Part shown: positions 1 through 9,975 of the stretch, piece after piece
How the letters are laid out: every line of letters begins with the position of its first letter
How positions within the stretch are numbered: the stretch's first letter is position 1
NCBI GenBank assembly: GCA_000750105.3
Contig: JPHH03000081.1
Location: forward strand, 46,695 to 110,694
Direction of reading: 5' to 3'
Length of the DNA: 64,000 bases
From: Tolypocladium sp. Sup5 PDA-1
Lineage: Eukaryota > Ascomycota > Sordariomycetes > Hypocreales > Ophiocordycipitaceae
Position numbers and translations under genes: made by a program
Notes under the pieces: generated by a model
Database searches by the model: none
Seen by the model: only the letters and a program-made list of their open reading frames with translations
What the model was told of the DNA's origin: nothing

Positions 1-600
1 GCCTGGCCCATCTCTCGGCATATATGACGATGGACTCCAAGTGTTGGTGCCACCGGTGTTGGGACCCGAGGCGACTGTCGATTGGCCTTGTCCGAGAAGA
101 GCGGCGGGTTCTTGGTCAAAGTCGCCGCCGGTGTCCGAATCTTCCAGAGATGCTTCCGGTGCCTGCGTGTGGCCCTCAGACAACAGGCGACCAATCTCTT
201 TTTGGACGCGGCTCTTGGTCCATTTCCTGTGCAGCCGAGTGGCAGCCTTGCCCTTGTTTATCAGGACATTCGTCGCCTCAGATCCGCCATCCTGAGCCAG
301 GAGCCGGCTGAGCGCTTCCTCGCTTGCTGGGACCTGGTCAAACAGCCACGCGAGGGACAGCTCAATGGTGCGCAAGTATCCCGTTTGCACGCCTCTCTTC
401 TTGGACGCAGGCGTATATGAACAGGCCCGGTTCTGTGATACGCAGGTTGCGCATTGCGGACGACCGCCATCGCACTTCTCGCGGGCCGCTCTGCATCCAT
501 CGCAGGCGAGGGAGACTCGCTGCCTCTTGCTGCTGGCCGCCGGCTCATCCGGGTCCTTTGGAAGATCTGCATCGCCGGTTGCCCTCTTCTTTGGCGACAT
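1..600 (-). CDS. qutA: QutA/QA-1F-like quinate pathway activator, Zn2Cys6 (partial, 3' end outside window)
   Basis: This is a transcriptional activator of quinate catabolism, acting in the nucleus. The minus-strand frame starts at the ATG at 598-600 and stays open for 200 codons to base 1, so it is cut by the window edge. A Zn2Cys6 DNA-binding cluster lies at residues 33-60 (CDGCRAAREKC followed by C50, C53 and C60, spacing C-x2-C-x6-C-x6-C-x2-C-x6-C). It is followed directly by KKRGVQTGYLRTIELSLAW, which I recognise as the linker and first helix that follow the cluster in Aspergillus QUTA and Neurospora QA-1F. The gene is divergent from the QutR-like repressor across a 494 bp shared promoter, as in other ascomycete quinate clusters. 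Family function is established knowledge; identity here rests on the motif and the neighbour. The structural quinate genes are probably to the left of the window. Confidence 0.85.
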   Translation of the reverse strand, partial: MSPKKRATGDADLPKDPDEPAASSKRQRVSLACDGCRAAREKCDGGRPQCATCVSQNRACSYTPASKKRGVQTGYLRTIELSLAWLFDQVPASEEALSRLLAQDGGSEATNVLINKGKAATRLHRKWTKSRVQKEIGRLLSEGHTQAPEASLEDSDTGGDFDQEPAALLGQGQSTVASGPNTGGTNTWSPSSYMPRDGPG

Positions 601-1094
601 GCTTGGCTGGCAGAGCTGACCAGCATGGAATGGTCGCATGGGCAGGTTCAACCGTTCAATAGGCTGTCTGGTTATATCTGAGGCGCTTGCTGGACATTGG
701 GACCCATGCAGGCCGCATGGCTGCCCGGCGCTGACACTGAGAGGGCTATCGGGGGGAAACGAGGTCTGACTGCGATGCCTCTGGCATGTCTCGTGAGGGT
801 TTGACGACTTCAATCGGTAATGACGATATCGCGATTCGCCGGAGGCAAATCTGCAACGGCAAATCTGGGGTTGCTGGAGTCTGGGGATCGGGGTCGTGGG
901 ATAGCGCGGATAAAAGCTTATCCCCCTGGCTGGAACCGGCGTCGCCACAACCAAGCGCGACTACTAAACGCCATCTTTACAACCAACACCACGCACGACA
1001 CTCACCGCGGGGTTCGCAGCGCTCAATCTGCTCCATGCAACTGCACGAGTCGCACGTCCGTCACTCGGACATGACAGAGCCTGGCTGAGGCACC
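601..1094. promoter_or_regulatory. shared divergent promoter of the quinate regulator pair
   Basis: The 494 bp between the two start codons contain no credible reading frame. They hold the QA-1F-type palindrome at 908-923, and a pyrimidine- and ACC-rich leader precedes the QutR start. Both regulators are presumably controlled from here. Confidence 0.6.
908..923. promoter_or_regulatory. QA-1F/QutA-type activator binding site
   Basis: The 16 bases GGATAAAAGCTTATCC match the published near-symmetric QA-1F consensus GGRTAARYRYTTATCC at 15 of 16 positions (only position 8 differs). The site lies about 310 bp upstream of the activator start and 172 bp upstream of the repressor start. This suggests that the activator controls its own gene and the repressor gene, as is known for Neurospora qa-1F and qa-1S. 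Binding is inferred, not shown. Confidence 0.7.
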
Positions 1095-3671
1095 ATGGCA
1101 GGCGTCAAGAGATCGCTTGCGGCTATGATGGCCAACGAGCCGGCTGAGGCCATTCCCATGTCTCGACAGAGCAGCACTACGCCCTCTGGCATCATCAGCG
1201 CCTCGAGAACACCATCACCGCCATTTCCCTCGACGCGAGGCGAAATCCCCAACTTCAGCTCCGATGCCTCCGTCGCGCTGGTCGGCGTCCGCGGCGCCGG
1301 CAAGTCCACGCTGGCCATCATGGCATCGTCGGCGCTGAAGAAACGCATCATCGACGTCGAAACGGCGTTTCAGCGCGCCACTGGATCCTCCAGTTCCAGC
1401 TACAGAAAGCTAAAGGGGGCAGCTGAATGCCAACGGGTACAGTCTCAAGTACTGGGAGACATTCTCGAGCAAAATCCGACTAGCAGCATCATGGTTTGCT
1501 CGTGGATGGATCGGCGTGTCCAGGGCCTTCTCCGGCGGTTTGCAGCCACCAACCCAGTGGTGCACGTTATGCGGAGTGCCGATGCCATCCAGGATCACCT
1601 GAAGATCAGCGACAGGCGGAGGGCCCAGGACCTATTGAACATGACCAGTTTCTTCTTCCGGTCTTGCACGAATCTCGAGTTCTTCAACGTCTCTGAGATG
1701 CGGGCAGCAAGAACCGAGTCGGAAGAGGCCGACGGCCAATCTCATGGAACTTCAGCTCCCTACCTCACGCTGAAGCAGGCAGAGAGGCACTTCCTCAAGT
1801 TCCTGTCGCTGGTGTACCCTGCTGGCACCATTCCCTTTTTCGAGTCAGCGTTCCCGCTTGCCAGTATCCCGCCCGAGGAGAGACAGTTCACCTACGCACT
1901 GTCAGCCGAGATTGGGGAAGTCTTAAAAGGCGAAGCCGAGTTGAGCAAGTCCATTGCCGGCGTGGACGCGGTTCAGGTATTCGTCAACAGCTTGGCAGAC
2001 CTCCAGGACCCTGTCGACATCATGGACGCGTACTCCCCCATCGCCAACAAAATCACCGAGGGCATCGGGATCGTGAGAAGAAGCACAATGCTCCCCATCA
2101 TTCTCAACATCAAGCTTCCAGAGACTGCAGAGGGCAACTTGGTGCGACTGTATCTCGACTTGGTCGCGCACGCGCTGTGCTTGGCTCCCGAGATGGTGAC
2201 AATCGACCTGCGCCTGGACAAGTCGGACATTTTGAGAATCGCCGCGGCTGAAAGACGTTCCAAGATCATTGCCAATTACTTCACCACGACCAATCTCCAG
2301 CCCTGGGACTCTGCTGATTGGGTGTCTTGGTATCGGAAAGCCTCCAGTCTCGGCTGTGACATGGTCCGGCTTGCTCGTCCCGCGGGATGCATGGAGGACA
2401 ACTTTGCCCTGTCCCGATTAAGATCAACGATTTCTTCTCTTGGAGGCCGCCAAATCCCTCTCATCGCATACAACTCTGGTCCGCTCGGTCGCCACTCGGC
2501 CTGCTTCAATCCACTTCTCACGCTCGTGGCAGCGAAGCCGGTGGCACAGGCCAACAGAGGATACCCGCCATATCCATACGTCACTGCAAAGGAAGTCACG
2601 AAAGCTCTGTATGCATCATTTGTATACGACCCGATGAAGCTGTATGTCTTCGGCGCCAACGTGAGTTACAGCATGTCGCCAGCCATGCACAACGCCGCAC
2701 TCGCGGTGTGCGGGATCCCACACCACTACGAGCCATACTCGAGCAACTCCCTGAGTGGCATCAAACACTTGATCCAAAATCCCAACTTTGGTGGTGCCTC
2801 TGTGGGCTTGCCGTTCAAAGTCGAAGCCATCACATTGACACACTCGCTCAGCCCTCACGCCCAGGCTATCGGAGCCGTCAACACGCTGATTCCGGTCCGT
2901 CACCTCAATCCAGATGGATCGGTACCCACTGGTGCCGCTCTGTTTCTTGGTGTCAACCGAGTTGGGCCCGTTAAAGCTCTGTACGGCGAAAATACAGACT
3001 GGATTGGCATACGAGCCTGTATACGGCGCGGCTTATCTCCTGCGAACGCGGTCAGGCCAACAACCTGCGGGCTGATTGTGGGCGCTGGAGGTATGGCTCG
3101 GGCTGCGGTCTATGCCATGCTGCAGGTTGGTGTCAAGAACATTGCCATCTACAACCGCACCGCAGCAAATGCGGAAAAGCTCGCCTCTCACTTTAGGCAG
3201 CTGCTTCAAAAGAAGGATTTTGCGCTGCTGGGCAATGGGAGCGAGACAAAGTTCCACATCATCGCTTCCCTGGAGGAACCATGGCCCTCGGAGCTTCGTC
3301 TTCCCTCAATCATCATCTCCTGTATACCTACCCACCCTATCCAGGACCTACCGTCGTCCGACTTTAGAGTGCCCGAGTCTTGGCTGGGGAACCCAACCGG
3401 GGGTGTCATCTTCGAGCTTGGCTACAAGACGCTTGATACGCCGCTGTTGACGCAAGCCAGGAACGGCGCCTCTCGCGGATGGGTGGCCATGGATGGCTTG
3501 GATCTGCTGCCGGAGCAGGGCTTTGCTCAGTTTGAGTTGTTTACAGGGCGGCGGGCGCCACGAAGGACTATGAGGCGAGAGGTGCTCCTGAATTACAAGG
3601 ACCAGCAGGGGAGGCCGCATCAGGAAGAGCTGAAGCACCGGCTACAGTCGATCATTGAGCAAGATTCATGA
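1095..3671 (+). CDS. qutR: QutR/QA-1S-like quinate pathway repressor (AROM-derived)
   Basis: The 858-residue protein is a fusion resembling the last three domains of the pentafunctional AROM enzyme. A shikimate-kinase-like P-loop domain comes first (GVRGAGKST, residues 64-72). A type I dehydroquinase-like domain follows at about 240-490 (TIDLRLDKSD, LIAYNSGPLGRHSACFNP). A shikimate-dehydrogenase-like domain occupies about 513-858 (FGANVSYSMSPAMHNAAL, VGLPFKVE, ENTDWIG, IVGAGGMARA). In Aspergillus and Neurospora this protein binds the QutA/QA-1F activator and represses quinate genes when no inducer is present. Length is slightly below the 900-930 residues usual for the family. The start has the context CACCATGG, and the frame is one uninterrupted exon. 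A catabolic multifunctional enzyme is the alternative, but domain order and the divergent activator favour the repressor. Confidence 0.88.
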   Translation: MAGVKRSLAAMMANEPAEAIPMSRQSSTTPSGIISASRTPSPPFPSTRGEIPNFSSDASVALVGVRGAGKSTLAIMASSALKKRIIDVETAFQRATGSSSSSYRKLKGAAECQRVQSQVLGDILEQNPTSSIMVCSWMDRRVQGLLRRFAATNPVVHVMRSADAIQDHLKISDRRRAQDLLNMTSFFFRSCTNLEFFNVSEMRAARTESEEADGQSHGTSAPYLTLKQAERHFLKFLSLVYPAGTIPFFESAFPLASIPPEERQFTYALSAEIGEVLKGEAELSKSIAGVDAVQVFVNSLADLQDPVDIMDAYSPIANKITEGIGIVRRSTMLPIILNIKLPETAEGNLVRLYLDLVAHALCLAPEMVTIDLRLDKSDILRIAAAERRSKIIANYFTTTNLQPWDSADWVSWYRKASSLGCDMVRLARPAGCMEDNFALSRLRSTISSLGGRQIPLIAYNSGPLGRHSACFNPLLTLVAAKPVAQANRGYPPYPYVTAKEVTKALYASFVYDPMKLYVFGANVSYSMSPAMHNAALAVCGIPHHYEPYSSNSLSGIKHLIQNPNFGGASVGLPFKVEAITLTHSLSPHAQAIGAVNTLIPVRHLNPDGSVPTGAALFLGVNRVGPVKALYGENTDWIGIRACIRRGLSPANAVRPTTCGLIVGAGGMARAAVYAMLQVGVKNIAIYNRTAANAEKLASHFRQLLQKKDFALLGNGSETKFHIIASLEEPWPSELRLPSIIISCIPTHPIQDLPSSDFRVPESWLGNPTGGVIFELGYKTLDTPLLTQARNGASRGWVAMDGLDLLPEQGFAQFELFTGRRAPRRTMRREVLLNYKDQQGRPHQEELKHRLQSIIEQDS

Positions 3672-4017
3672 CGCACGTATATACCATACAATTGCAAACT
3701 CTATGTTGGCTACAGCTTTGATCTAGTTTCTCCCTCCGAATTATTTGATGTCTCGGTGGCTACTCTGTGGTTTTAAGCAGATGTGGTGTCATTCACTATC
3801 CTCTTTGCCGACGTCCACACACCACAAAGCACAGTTAACACAGCCGTTTGGTTCGATAACATCTATTCATCGAGTCATCTCTAAACTAGATATATGCCTC
3901 CAACGCTCCGACTTTACCCAATGACGACCAATTAGGGATCAATCTATAAGCCAGCGCAGATGTACCCAGAACGCCTCATCCTAAACCTGTTCCATGAAGT
4001 CCATTATTTGCACCCGC
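3672..4017. other. intergenic, convergent 3' ends
   Basis: This 346 bp spacer separates the 3' ends of the QutR-like gene and the dynamin-like gene. I see no gene in it; 3' untranslated sequence and polyadenylation signals of both neighbours are expected here. Confidence 0.5.
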
Positions 4018-6603
4018 TTAAGCCTGTGCCCCGATCCTCATCGCCGATGTCAGCCTCTGCCGGGCACTCTCCTTGCTGCGACTCGCATGCGGCGAGGCAT
4101 TGCCCTCGCGCGACATTGGGTCGTAATACCGCTCCGCATCATCCATTCCCACCTTCTGGGGGCGAGGCGGCGGCGGCGGGGCGTGTCCCGGAGGCTGCTG
4201 CTCCCGCGCACCTGCGTTCGAGTAGTATGCCTGGTCCCAGTCGCGGCCTGCCTCCTGGTGGCTCCCGCTGCTGTTGGTCGTGTGGTACGACTCCTGCGGC
4301 GGCACAAGCGGCGTCCGCTGCCGCGTCTCCGTGCTTACTGCTGGGCGAGGCCGTTCTTCGCGCGTGGAGCGACGGGTCGAGTCTTGCGAGCGCGTCGGCT
4401 GGTGGGTGTTTGCGTAGGTGGTCGACTGGCGGGCAGGCGTGCTCCTCGTCGCCTGCTGTTGCGCCTCATCGTCCGTCACCACATCCTCCTCCGTATCGTC
4501 CTCATACGAGCGCAGGTCGCTGCGCATGGCGAGGCTGGCGCATATGCTTCTGGCCTCCTCGATGGCGGTCTTCTGGGTCTTGAGTGCGATGCGGCGTTCG
4601 CGCGTCTCCTTGTTCTCGGCCGCGATGGACTCGACCGTCGTGTCGGGCATGCGCAGGATTTCGATGGGGTTGTAGAGGCGCAGCATGCCGAGGAGGAGGT
4701 GGCGCTCCACGACCTGCGTGATGACGTTGCGGGTAAAGATGCGTGCCGTGAGGTCGTAGTAGATGAGCATCTTCTCGAGAACCTCTTCAGCCTCGGTGTA
4801 AGTGCCTCCGTTCTCGGTGGCCTCGGCTCTCCATCGTATCAGGCGCTCCTCGTACTCTGGGTCGTAGGGTTGAATCTCGAGTTCCATGTCGTCGGTCAGC
4901 CGGCCGAGCTCCTTTTCCGCACTCTCCATGAGCTCCCTCATCTTGACTTCGAGGAAGTGATAGCGCAGAGGGTCCCGCATGCGCAGCGGCCAGACGTAGT
5001 CGATGACTTCGGCGAGAAACTCGTTGCAGATGACGCCGAGGTTGTCCTTGTACTCCTGGGCGAGGACCGGCCAGTTGCGGGAGTAGTCTTGGAAGAGAAT
5101 GTACGGGGCACGCGGGTTGGAGTCGAGAGGCAACTCGTTACCGCGAATCTGCCGCAGGAGCGGCTCGACCTCGTTCTGGGCAAAGTCCTTTTTGCTCTTA
5201 TCGCCGACGACACCAGCAGGTGGAAGACTCGGCCCGCCTGCGCCTCCAGTACCAGCGGCAAAGTTGACCCTGCGGCCCTGTTGGCGGAACAAGCGCGAGA
5301 AGCGCTCGCTCTCTTCGCGGACACGAGCACGGAGCTTCTGCGCGGGGGTGCCCTTGGGACTCGACTGCCTGGCGAAGAAGCGCTCGCCAAATGGGTTCTT
5401 GTAGTTGCCGTTGACAGCCGGCGTGACGAGGTTGTTGGACGCCGTGAACAGCTCGCCCATCTCGAAGCGCATCTCCTCGATGGTGTCTTTGGCCGAGCCC
5501 ATGGCCTTGAGCTGCGTCTCGCAGCGCTCCAGCGCCTGCTGGATCTGCCGGCGCAGAGACTTGACGTGCTTGCCAATATGCCTCTGGAGCTGCGTGCTGA
5601 GCTTCTGGCGGAGGGCCGCGACACCCCACATCTGCGGCGGCAGACCAGACCATCGTCCACGGGTGAAAAACTCGGCTTCCCGTCGAGCACGCTCCTCGGG
5701 CGTCTGCCAGGCCTCATCCGGCCCGGGGTTCAGCAGTACAAACCAGCCGAGCTTGAAGTTGTTTTCCTTGTCCTTGTTCATGACGAGCTCGATAAACTTG
5801 TCCTCGAGGCCGATGCGCTCCGTCATGTCGGGCTTGGTGAGGACGCCGATGGTGCGGGAGCCCTTGGGGTCGAACTGGCGGGCCTTTGTCAGGATGGGCG
5901 CCTGGACGTAGTCGTTGTTGCCGCCGATGACGGCGAGGATAATGGTGCGGGAGCTCTTCATGTAGCGGTCGGAGAGGGCCTCGATAGTCTGGATGTCGGC
6001 CTCGGACTGGTCGCGGTTGGCGACTCGAACCAGGCCGGGGAGGTCGACGAGGGTCAGGAGGGGCATGTCGGGGCCGCTCTTCTCGACGACGAGAATGTCG
6101 CGGGCTGCGAAGCGGCCGGGGATATCTCGGGGGGCGATGAGCTCCGTTGCGTCTCTCATCATGGTCTCGAACGACATGTCGCCGGTGACGTCTCCGCCAT
6201 ACTGGAGCAGGCGGGCCTGGTCGTTCCAGGGCCGGGTCTTGTCGGGGATGATGGACACCTTGAGGTTCGTCTCCTTTGCCCTCCGCATGCGAATTTCCGT
6301 CGCGAAGCGAGTACACGCGCCAGCGGCTCGGGGGAACGGGGTTCCAGAGAGGGCCTCGAGGACGGAGCTCTTGCCGGCGGACTGGTCGCCGACGACGACG
6401 ATCTGGGGCAGCTTGACATCGTCGAGCTGCGCAAACTGCAGTTTGTCGATGAGGTCCAGCAATCCTCGCTGCTCGGTAGCCAGGCCCTGGGTGTCCAGGG
6501 CGGACTCGATGGAGGGGGCCATTGCGCTGCTGGCGTCGATGTCAGCGGCGTGTCTGGAAAAGGTGGTGCTGCTGGAGGGAGAGGTGACGAACAGAGAGCC
6601 CAT
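4018..6603 (-). CDS. dynamin-superfamily (Mx-like) GTPase
   Basis: This is a large membrane-remodelling GTPase of 861 residues in one exon. The GTPase domain shows G1 GDQSAGKSS (residues 72-80), G3 in LVDLPGLVR and G4 in VLTKPDMTE. It is followed by the stalk (middle) region and a GTPase effector segment, with a Pro-rich tail near PPPPPRPQKVG and a low-complexity Ser/Thr/Arg stretch before it. The ATG at 6603 is the first in frame; the frame upstream of it has no other ATG. Filamentous ascomycetes carry several such Mx-like paralogues besides Vps1 and Dnm1. This one lacks a PH domain and has a divergent C-terminus, so a specific trafficking role cannot be assigned. Confidence 0.85.
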   Translation of the reverse strand: MGSLFVTSPSSSTTFSRHAADIDASSAMAPSIESALDTQGLATEQRGLLDLIDKLQFAQLDDVKLPQIVVVGDQSAGKSSVLEALSGTPFPRAAGACTRFATEIRMRRAKETNLKVSIIPDKTRPWNDQARLLQYGGDVTGDMSFETMMRDATELIAPRDIPGRFAARDILVVEKSGPDMPLLTLVDLPGLVRVANRDQSEADIQTIEALSDRYMKSSRTIILAVIGGNNDYVQAPILTKARQFDPKGSRTIGVLTKPDMTERIGLEDKFIELVMNKDKENNFKLGWFVLLNPGPDEAWQTPEERARREAEFFTRGRWSGLPPQMWGVAALRQKLSTQLQRHIGKHVKSLRRQIQQALERCETQLKAMGSAKDTIEEMRFEMGELFTASNNLVTPAVNGNYKNPFGERFFARQSSPKGTPAQKLRARVREESERFSRLFRQQGRRVNFAAGTGGAGGPSLPPAGVVGDKSKKDFAQNEVEPLLRQIRGNELPLDSNPRAPYILFQDYSRNWPVLAQEYKDNLGVICNEFLAEVIDYVWPLRMRDPLRYHFLEVKMRELMESAEKELGRLTDDMELEIQPYDPEYEERLIRWRAEATENGGTYTEAEEVLEKMLIYYDLTARIFTRNVITQVVERHLLLGMLRLYNPIEILRMPDTTVESIAAENKETRERRIALKTQKTAIEEARSICASLAMRSDLRSYEDDTEEDVVTDDEAQQQATRSTPARQSTTYANTHQPTRSQDSTRRSTREERPRPAVSTETRQRTPLVPPQESYHTTNSSGSHQEAGRDWDQAYYSNAGAREQQPPGHAPPPPPRPQKVGMDDAERYYDPMSREGNASPHASRSKESARQRLTSAMRIGAQA

Positions 6604-7861
6604 ATTAAGCACTGCAGGTAACACTGCAGGTATTGAACACGTAGAGCCGGGCAGGCGAGTCACCCGCGCGGCGTCGTCAGCCGTCTTTTATACGGCATGG
6701 CGTTGGGCTGTGATTCGCCATGGATGGTGGTGGGCGGCCTCGTGGACGCCGCGCAAGTCTCGGTTGCGACTCCGTCATCGCCACCGGGACGGGACTGCGC
6801 CACAGGAACCAGAGAGAAGCAGTGCTTGGCCTTGGACGATGGATGCGTCTATCCACAGTGATCAAGCGGTTGGCTGTGGGCTGGCAGGCAATCAAAGGCG
6901 TTGGGGCGCAGCATATATGTGGCGCAGCGTATATGTGGCGGTGCACAGACATGTACATCGGTGCCGTGGTCACTGCTGGGCATTGTTAGCGAACAAAGGC
7001 AAACTCGCCACCAAAAATGTTGAGCATGCAATCATGTTTCAATGGCCGAGTTCAGCTGATGGCCGTTCCGGAGAAAATACATACTGTTCCTGGCGGTTAG
7101 GGTGCTGGATGCTGACTGCTAATTACACTGTATCGTCTCCAGCCACACTTGACACTTTTGTATGCGAATCCCAGGCACTTCAAATTACCATGGATGCCTA
7201 AGACAAAAAACCACTGTTGGGCGATCGGAGCTGAAACCCAGGCGGGGCCTTGAAATCCGCCGACGGGGCGAACGTACGTGGTTGACGCGTAAGTTAATGA
7301 TTGGAGACGATGCACGAGGCGGCTGGATTATTGATGTGGTGGCGACAAGACATGGGCCGGTGTTAGTGGTCACGTGCAAGCCTCGACCAGGGAGCTCATT
7401 CACAGCTGGAGGCTATCTTTTGCGCCAGAGAGTAGGAAGCGTGTACTTATATTGGTGGTAGTGATTGTTGTTGCTGTTTCTTTTCAATCGCACGACATCC
7501 TTAATGTTTACTTTCGAGAGCCTCAATAGGCCCTTACAGAGATACTACAGCGCTCACCCCTAACCCCTGACACCTGAATCTGGTCTTCAATCCAGTGCTC
7601 ATTGCTCACGGGCCACTAACTCCTCGGTAAGAATGCCATGGAATCAGGAATCGGATTCAAGCGTCATGCGAAGAAGCAAGTTATGGGAGTGAAGTTTGGG
7701 CAGACAACTACGCAGGAAAGGGTGCAAAGACTAAACTGGAAGCAAGGTGAACACACTCAATGAGTACTCCTCTAATCAACATAGGTAACACGATAGTAAT
7801 ATTGGAAATTTAGGAAATGCTACTTCGTATTCCCGATCATGTTGCGCGCGGCTCCACCCAA
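6604..7861. other. gene-poor spacer
   Basis: About 1.26 kb upstream of the dynamin-like gene. I see no credible gene. A 16-base unit is tandemly duplicated with one change at about 6903-6935 (ggcgcagcatatatgt / ggcgcagcgtatatgt). The proximal part is presumably the dynamin gene promoter. Confidence 0.4.
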
Positions 7862-8155
7862 TTAAAAGGCAGCCGTGGCATTCTTCAGCGTGTCGGACAG
7901 CGAGTTAGTCTGTTGCATGGCATATTAGCAAGCATCCGTCGGGATGAGGCCGACCAGAGCGTTGGCGATGCCCTTCTATTTGTTAGCGTCTGTTCTCAAG
8001 GTCAAGTCTTCGGACTGGATGCGTCAACTTCCTTCGACGACGCCCTCGAGAGCACGAAGAGCGGCCGCGACGGGCGCACCGGCGCCGGGCACCTGACTCA
8101 CAAGTCCGGCCTTGTCGATGATGATGTTGAGGAGAGCCTGGTGAACTTGCACGAA
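7862..8155 (-). pseudogene. decayed HsbA-like (hydrophobic surface binding protein) 3' fragment
   Basis: Reading the minus strand from 8155, after a likely intron acceptor TTCTAG with an upstream ACTAAT branch site, gives VHQALLNIIIDKAGL and then APVAAALRALEGVVE. After a short break, probably a degenerate intron ending CTAACAAATAG, it continues with KGIANALVGLIPTDA, a stop, then QQTNSLSDTLKNATAAF and the terminal TAA at 7862-7864. This order and these motifs are those of the C-terminal half of the fungal HsbA family of secreted cell-surface proteins (PF12296). An internal stop (TAA after GCT TGC) and the missing 5' half mark it as a pseudogene. The 5' half would lie where the kinase fragment on the opposite strand now sits. 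Confidence 0.55.
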
Positions 8156-8233
8156 CTAGAAGACATCATTAGTCTTATTGCATGCAAGACACGCCAACAG
8201 GAGGCGCATATCTTGGTCGTGCATTGTTTATTA

Positions 8234-8690
8234 CGTCGGGATTCTCGACATGCTTTCGTGCTGTGCCCTCCCGATTTCTACTCTCAAAACGTCATGGTGG
8301 ACGAACAAGGCAATGTCACCGGACTCATCGACTGGGATCTCGCCCAGACAACGCCACGATGTGTGGGATATGCCCGATACCCCGGATGGATCACGCGCGA
8401 CTGGTACCGTGAATACTACAACAAGGAGCTCGGCAAGGGGCTCAGCTGGCAGGGTGATTGAGAGCTGACAGAGAACGCGCACGTTGCAGAGGCAGTGTGG
8501 ATCGCTGCGCTGAACCGGATGAATCGGACGGAGACATGTCGCAAGCTGGTCCACGTTGCTGCGGGTAGCGATCTTAATGCCATGGATTTGCTGTACGATA
8601 CTGGGGTGGGCGACTATAATGAAGATGACTGGGCCAACCTGGAAGCCAAACTTGAGACAGCTTGCAGGCTTTGGTGGCTAGGTACACGCC
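8234..8690 (+). pseudogene. decayed APH-type kinase C-terminal fragment
   Basis: The translation reads FYSQNVMVDEQGNVTGLIDWD and then YPGWITRDW, the catalytic/metal-binding core (N...GLIDWD) of fungal aminoglycoside-phosphotransferase-like kinases of unknown substrate. The frame hits TGA at 8459-8461 but stays clearly coding for another 75 codons (ELTENAHVAEAVWIAALNR...). This looks like a single CGA-to-TGA type change in an otherwise preserved C-terminal tail. The N-terminal lobe is absent; sequence upstream of about 8234 belongs to the HsbA remnant on the other strand. Confidence 0.55.
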
Positions 8691-9324
8691 GAAGATCAAA
8701 CCTTCGTCGCCTGTCAAGGGGGCAATCATCATTGCTGTGCTTGCAGTTACTCACGAGTAGCGCGAGCCTACGGAAACCCGACGAGATTCAGCTGATGTAG
8801 ATCACAGTCGGTTATGCGTTGTGCTTGAGGCAGCGTATCAAGGGCCGCACGTCGGGGATGTTAAAACCATTTTATGCCCAACCAGTAAGTTCCTGAACTT
8901 CTGCCGTCCCCCCCGAGATGCCACTCAATTACTACCGACATGGACAGGCCTGAAGACCGTTGAACAGTCTTCTCGCAGCCGTGCGACCCGACCAGGTAGA
9001 CAGGAGGAGACGATACGCAATGCTCAGCATTTGATGATGGCTCTTATCGGTGCTGGTCGATTGATAAACAATGATTGATAACACGGCGAAAGGTACGAAC
9101 AAATTGACGGCGCGGGCCGAAGGTTACACAGATACTGATAAGGCAGTACCTATGTCATACTGACGTGGTAGACAAGTGCATATGTGCCGCTGTCCGAACT
9201 GTCCGAACTCAATGCCGATTTATCTCCTCCGCTGGCCCATTCTTCCCCTCTTTCACGATTCCCATCCATCTCCGCACAAACAATCATTTCGTTGACGGTG
9301 TAAAGCCAATTGAACATTACCAAG
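8691..9324. other. intergenic, cyanase promoter
   Basis: No gene is recognisable in these 634 bp. The right part is pyrimidine-rich just before the cyanase start and is presumably its promoter and leader. Confidence 0.4.
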
Positions 9325-9975
9325 ATGTCTGAACAGCAACGCCTTGCTTCCATTGATGTGAGTGTTCTCTTCATTGCCCTGCGCGCCGAGGAACTTCAAT
9401 TAAGCCATCGGACTGTTGCTAACCTCTACATGTACAGTCCGCTATTGAGAGCCGCCTGCCCTCATTCAGCACTCTGCTCTTCGAAGCCAAGACCGCTAAA
9501 CAGCTCACCTTTGCCGACATCGCCAAGGAGATTGGGCGCAGCGAGGTCGCCTGCGCAGCACTCTTCTACGGCCAGGCAACGGCCTCTGCCGAAGATGTCG
9601 AAAAGCTGAGCGCCGTGCTTGGAGTGCCGCGCTCGGCTCTGGCTGCGCAGATGATGGGATTCCCGAACCGCGGTGCCTCAGTCGAGATGCCGCCTACCGA
9701 ACCACTCATCTACCGCCTTTACGAGGTGATCCAGAACTACGGCTACGCGTACAAGGCTGTCATGAACGAGAAGTTCGGCGACGGCATCATGAGTGGCGTT
9801 TGCTTCAAGACTGATGTTGAGAAGGAGGTTGACGAGACTGGCGCAGCATGGGCCGTCATCACGATGAAGGGAAAATGGTAAGTTTAGCCGAACCTCGATT
9901 TGATCCCCGTCACATTTGATGTTATCTCTTTGAGGCTTACGCGTGCAATAAAGGCTCCCATTTACTCGGTTTTAA
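9325..9975 (+). CDS. cyn1: cyanate lyase (cyanase)
   Basis: Cyanase converts cyanate and bicarbonate to ammonia and CO2 in the cytoplasm. Exons are 9325-9357, 9438-9877 and 9954-9975, giving 164 residues, close to the usual 155-165. The first intron has GTGAGT, a CTAAC branch and TACAG. The second starts GTAAGT and ends AAAG, splitting a Trp codon and adding a 22-base final exon encoding LPFTRF, which matches the family ending GK(F/W)LPY. The N-terminal helical domain (residues about 10-80, FADIAKEIGRSEVACAALFYGQA) and the C-terminal catalytic domain (PPTEPLIYRLYEVIQNYG, KAVMNEKFGDGIMS) carry the conserved active-site Arg, Glu and Ser. An ATG 15 bases upstream is in frame but less like homologues. 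The gene stands alone, without a carbonic anhydrase neighbour. Confidence 0.93.

Noticed and set aside
3994..6621. An 875-codon open frame on the strand opposite the dynamin-like gene
   Set aside because: It mirrors GC-rich third codon positions of the real gene, has Leu/Arg/Gly-rich composition and no recognisable domain.
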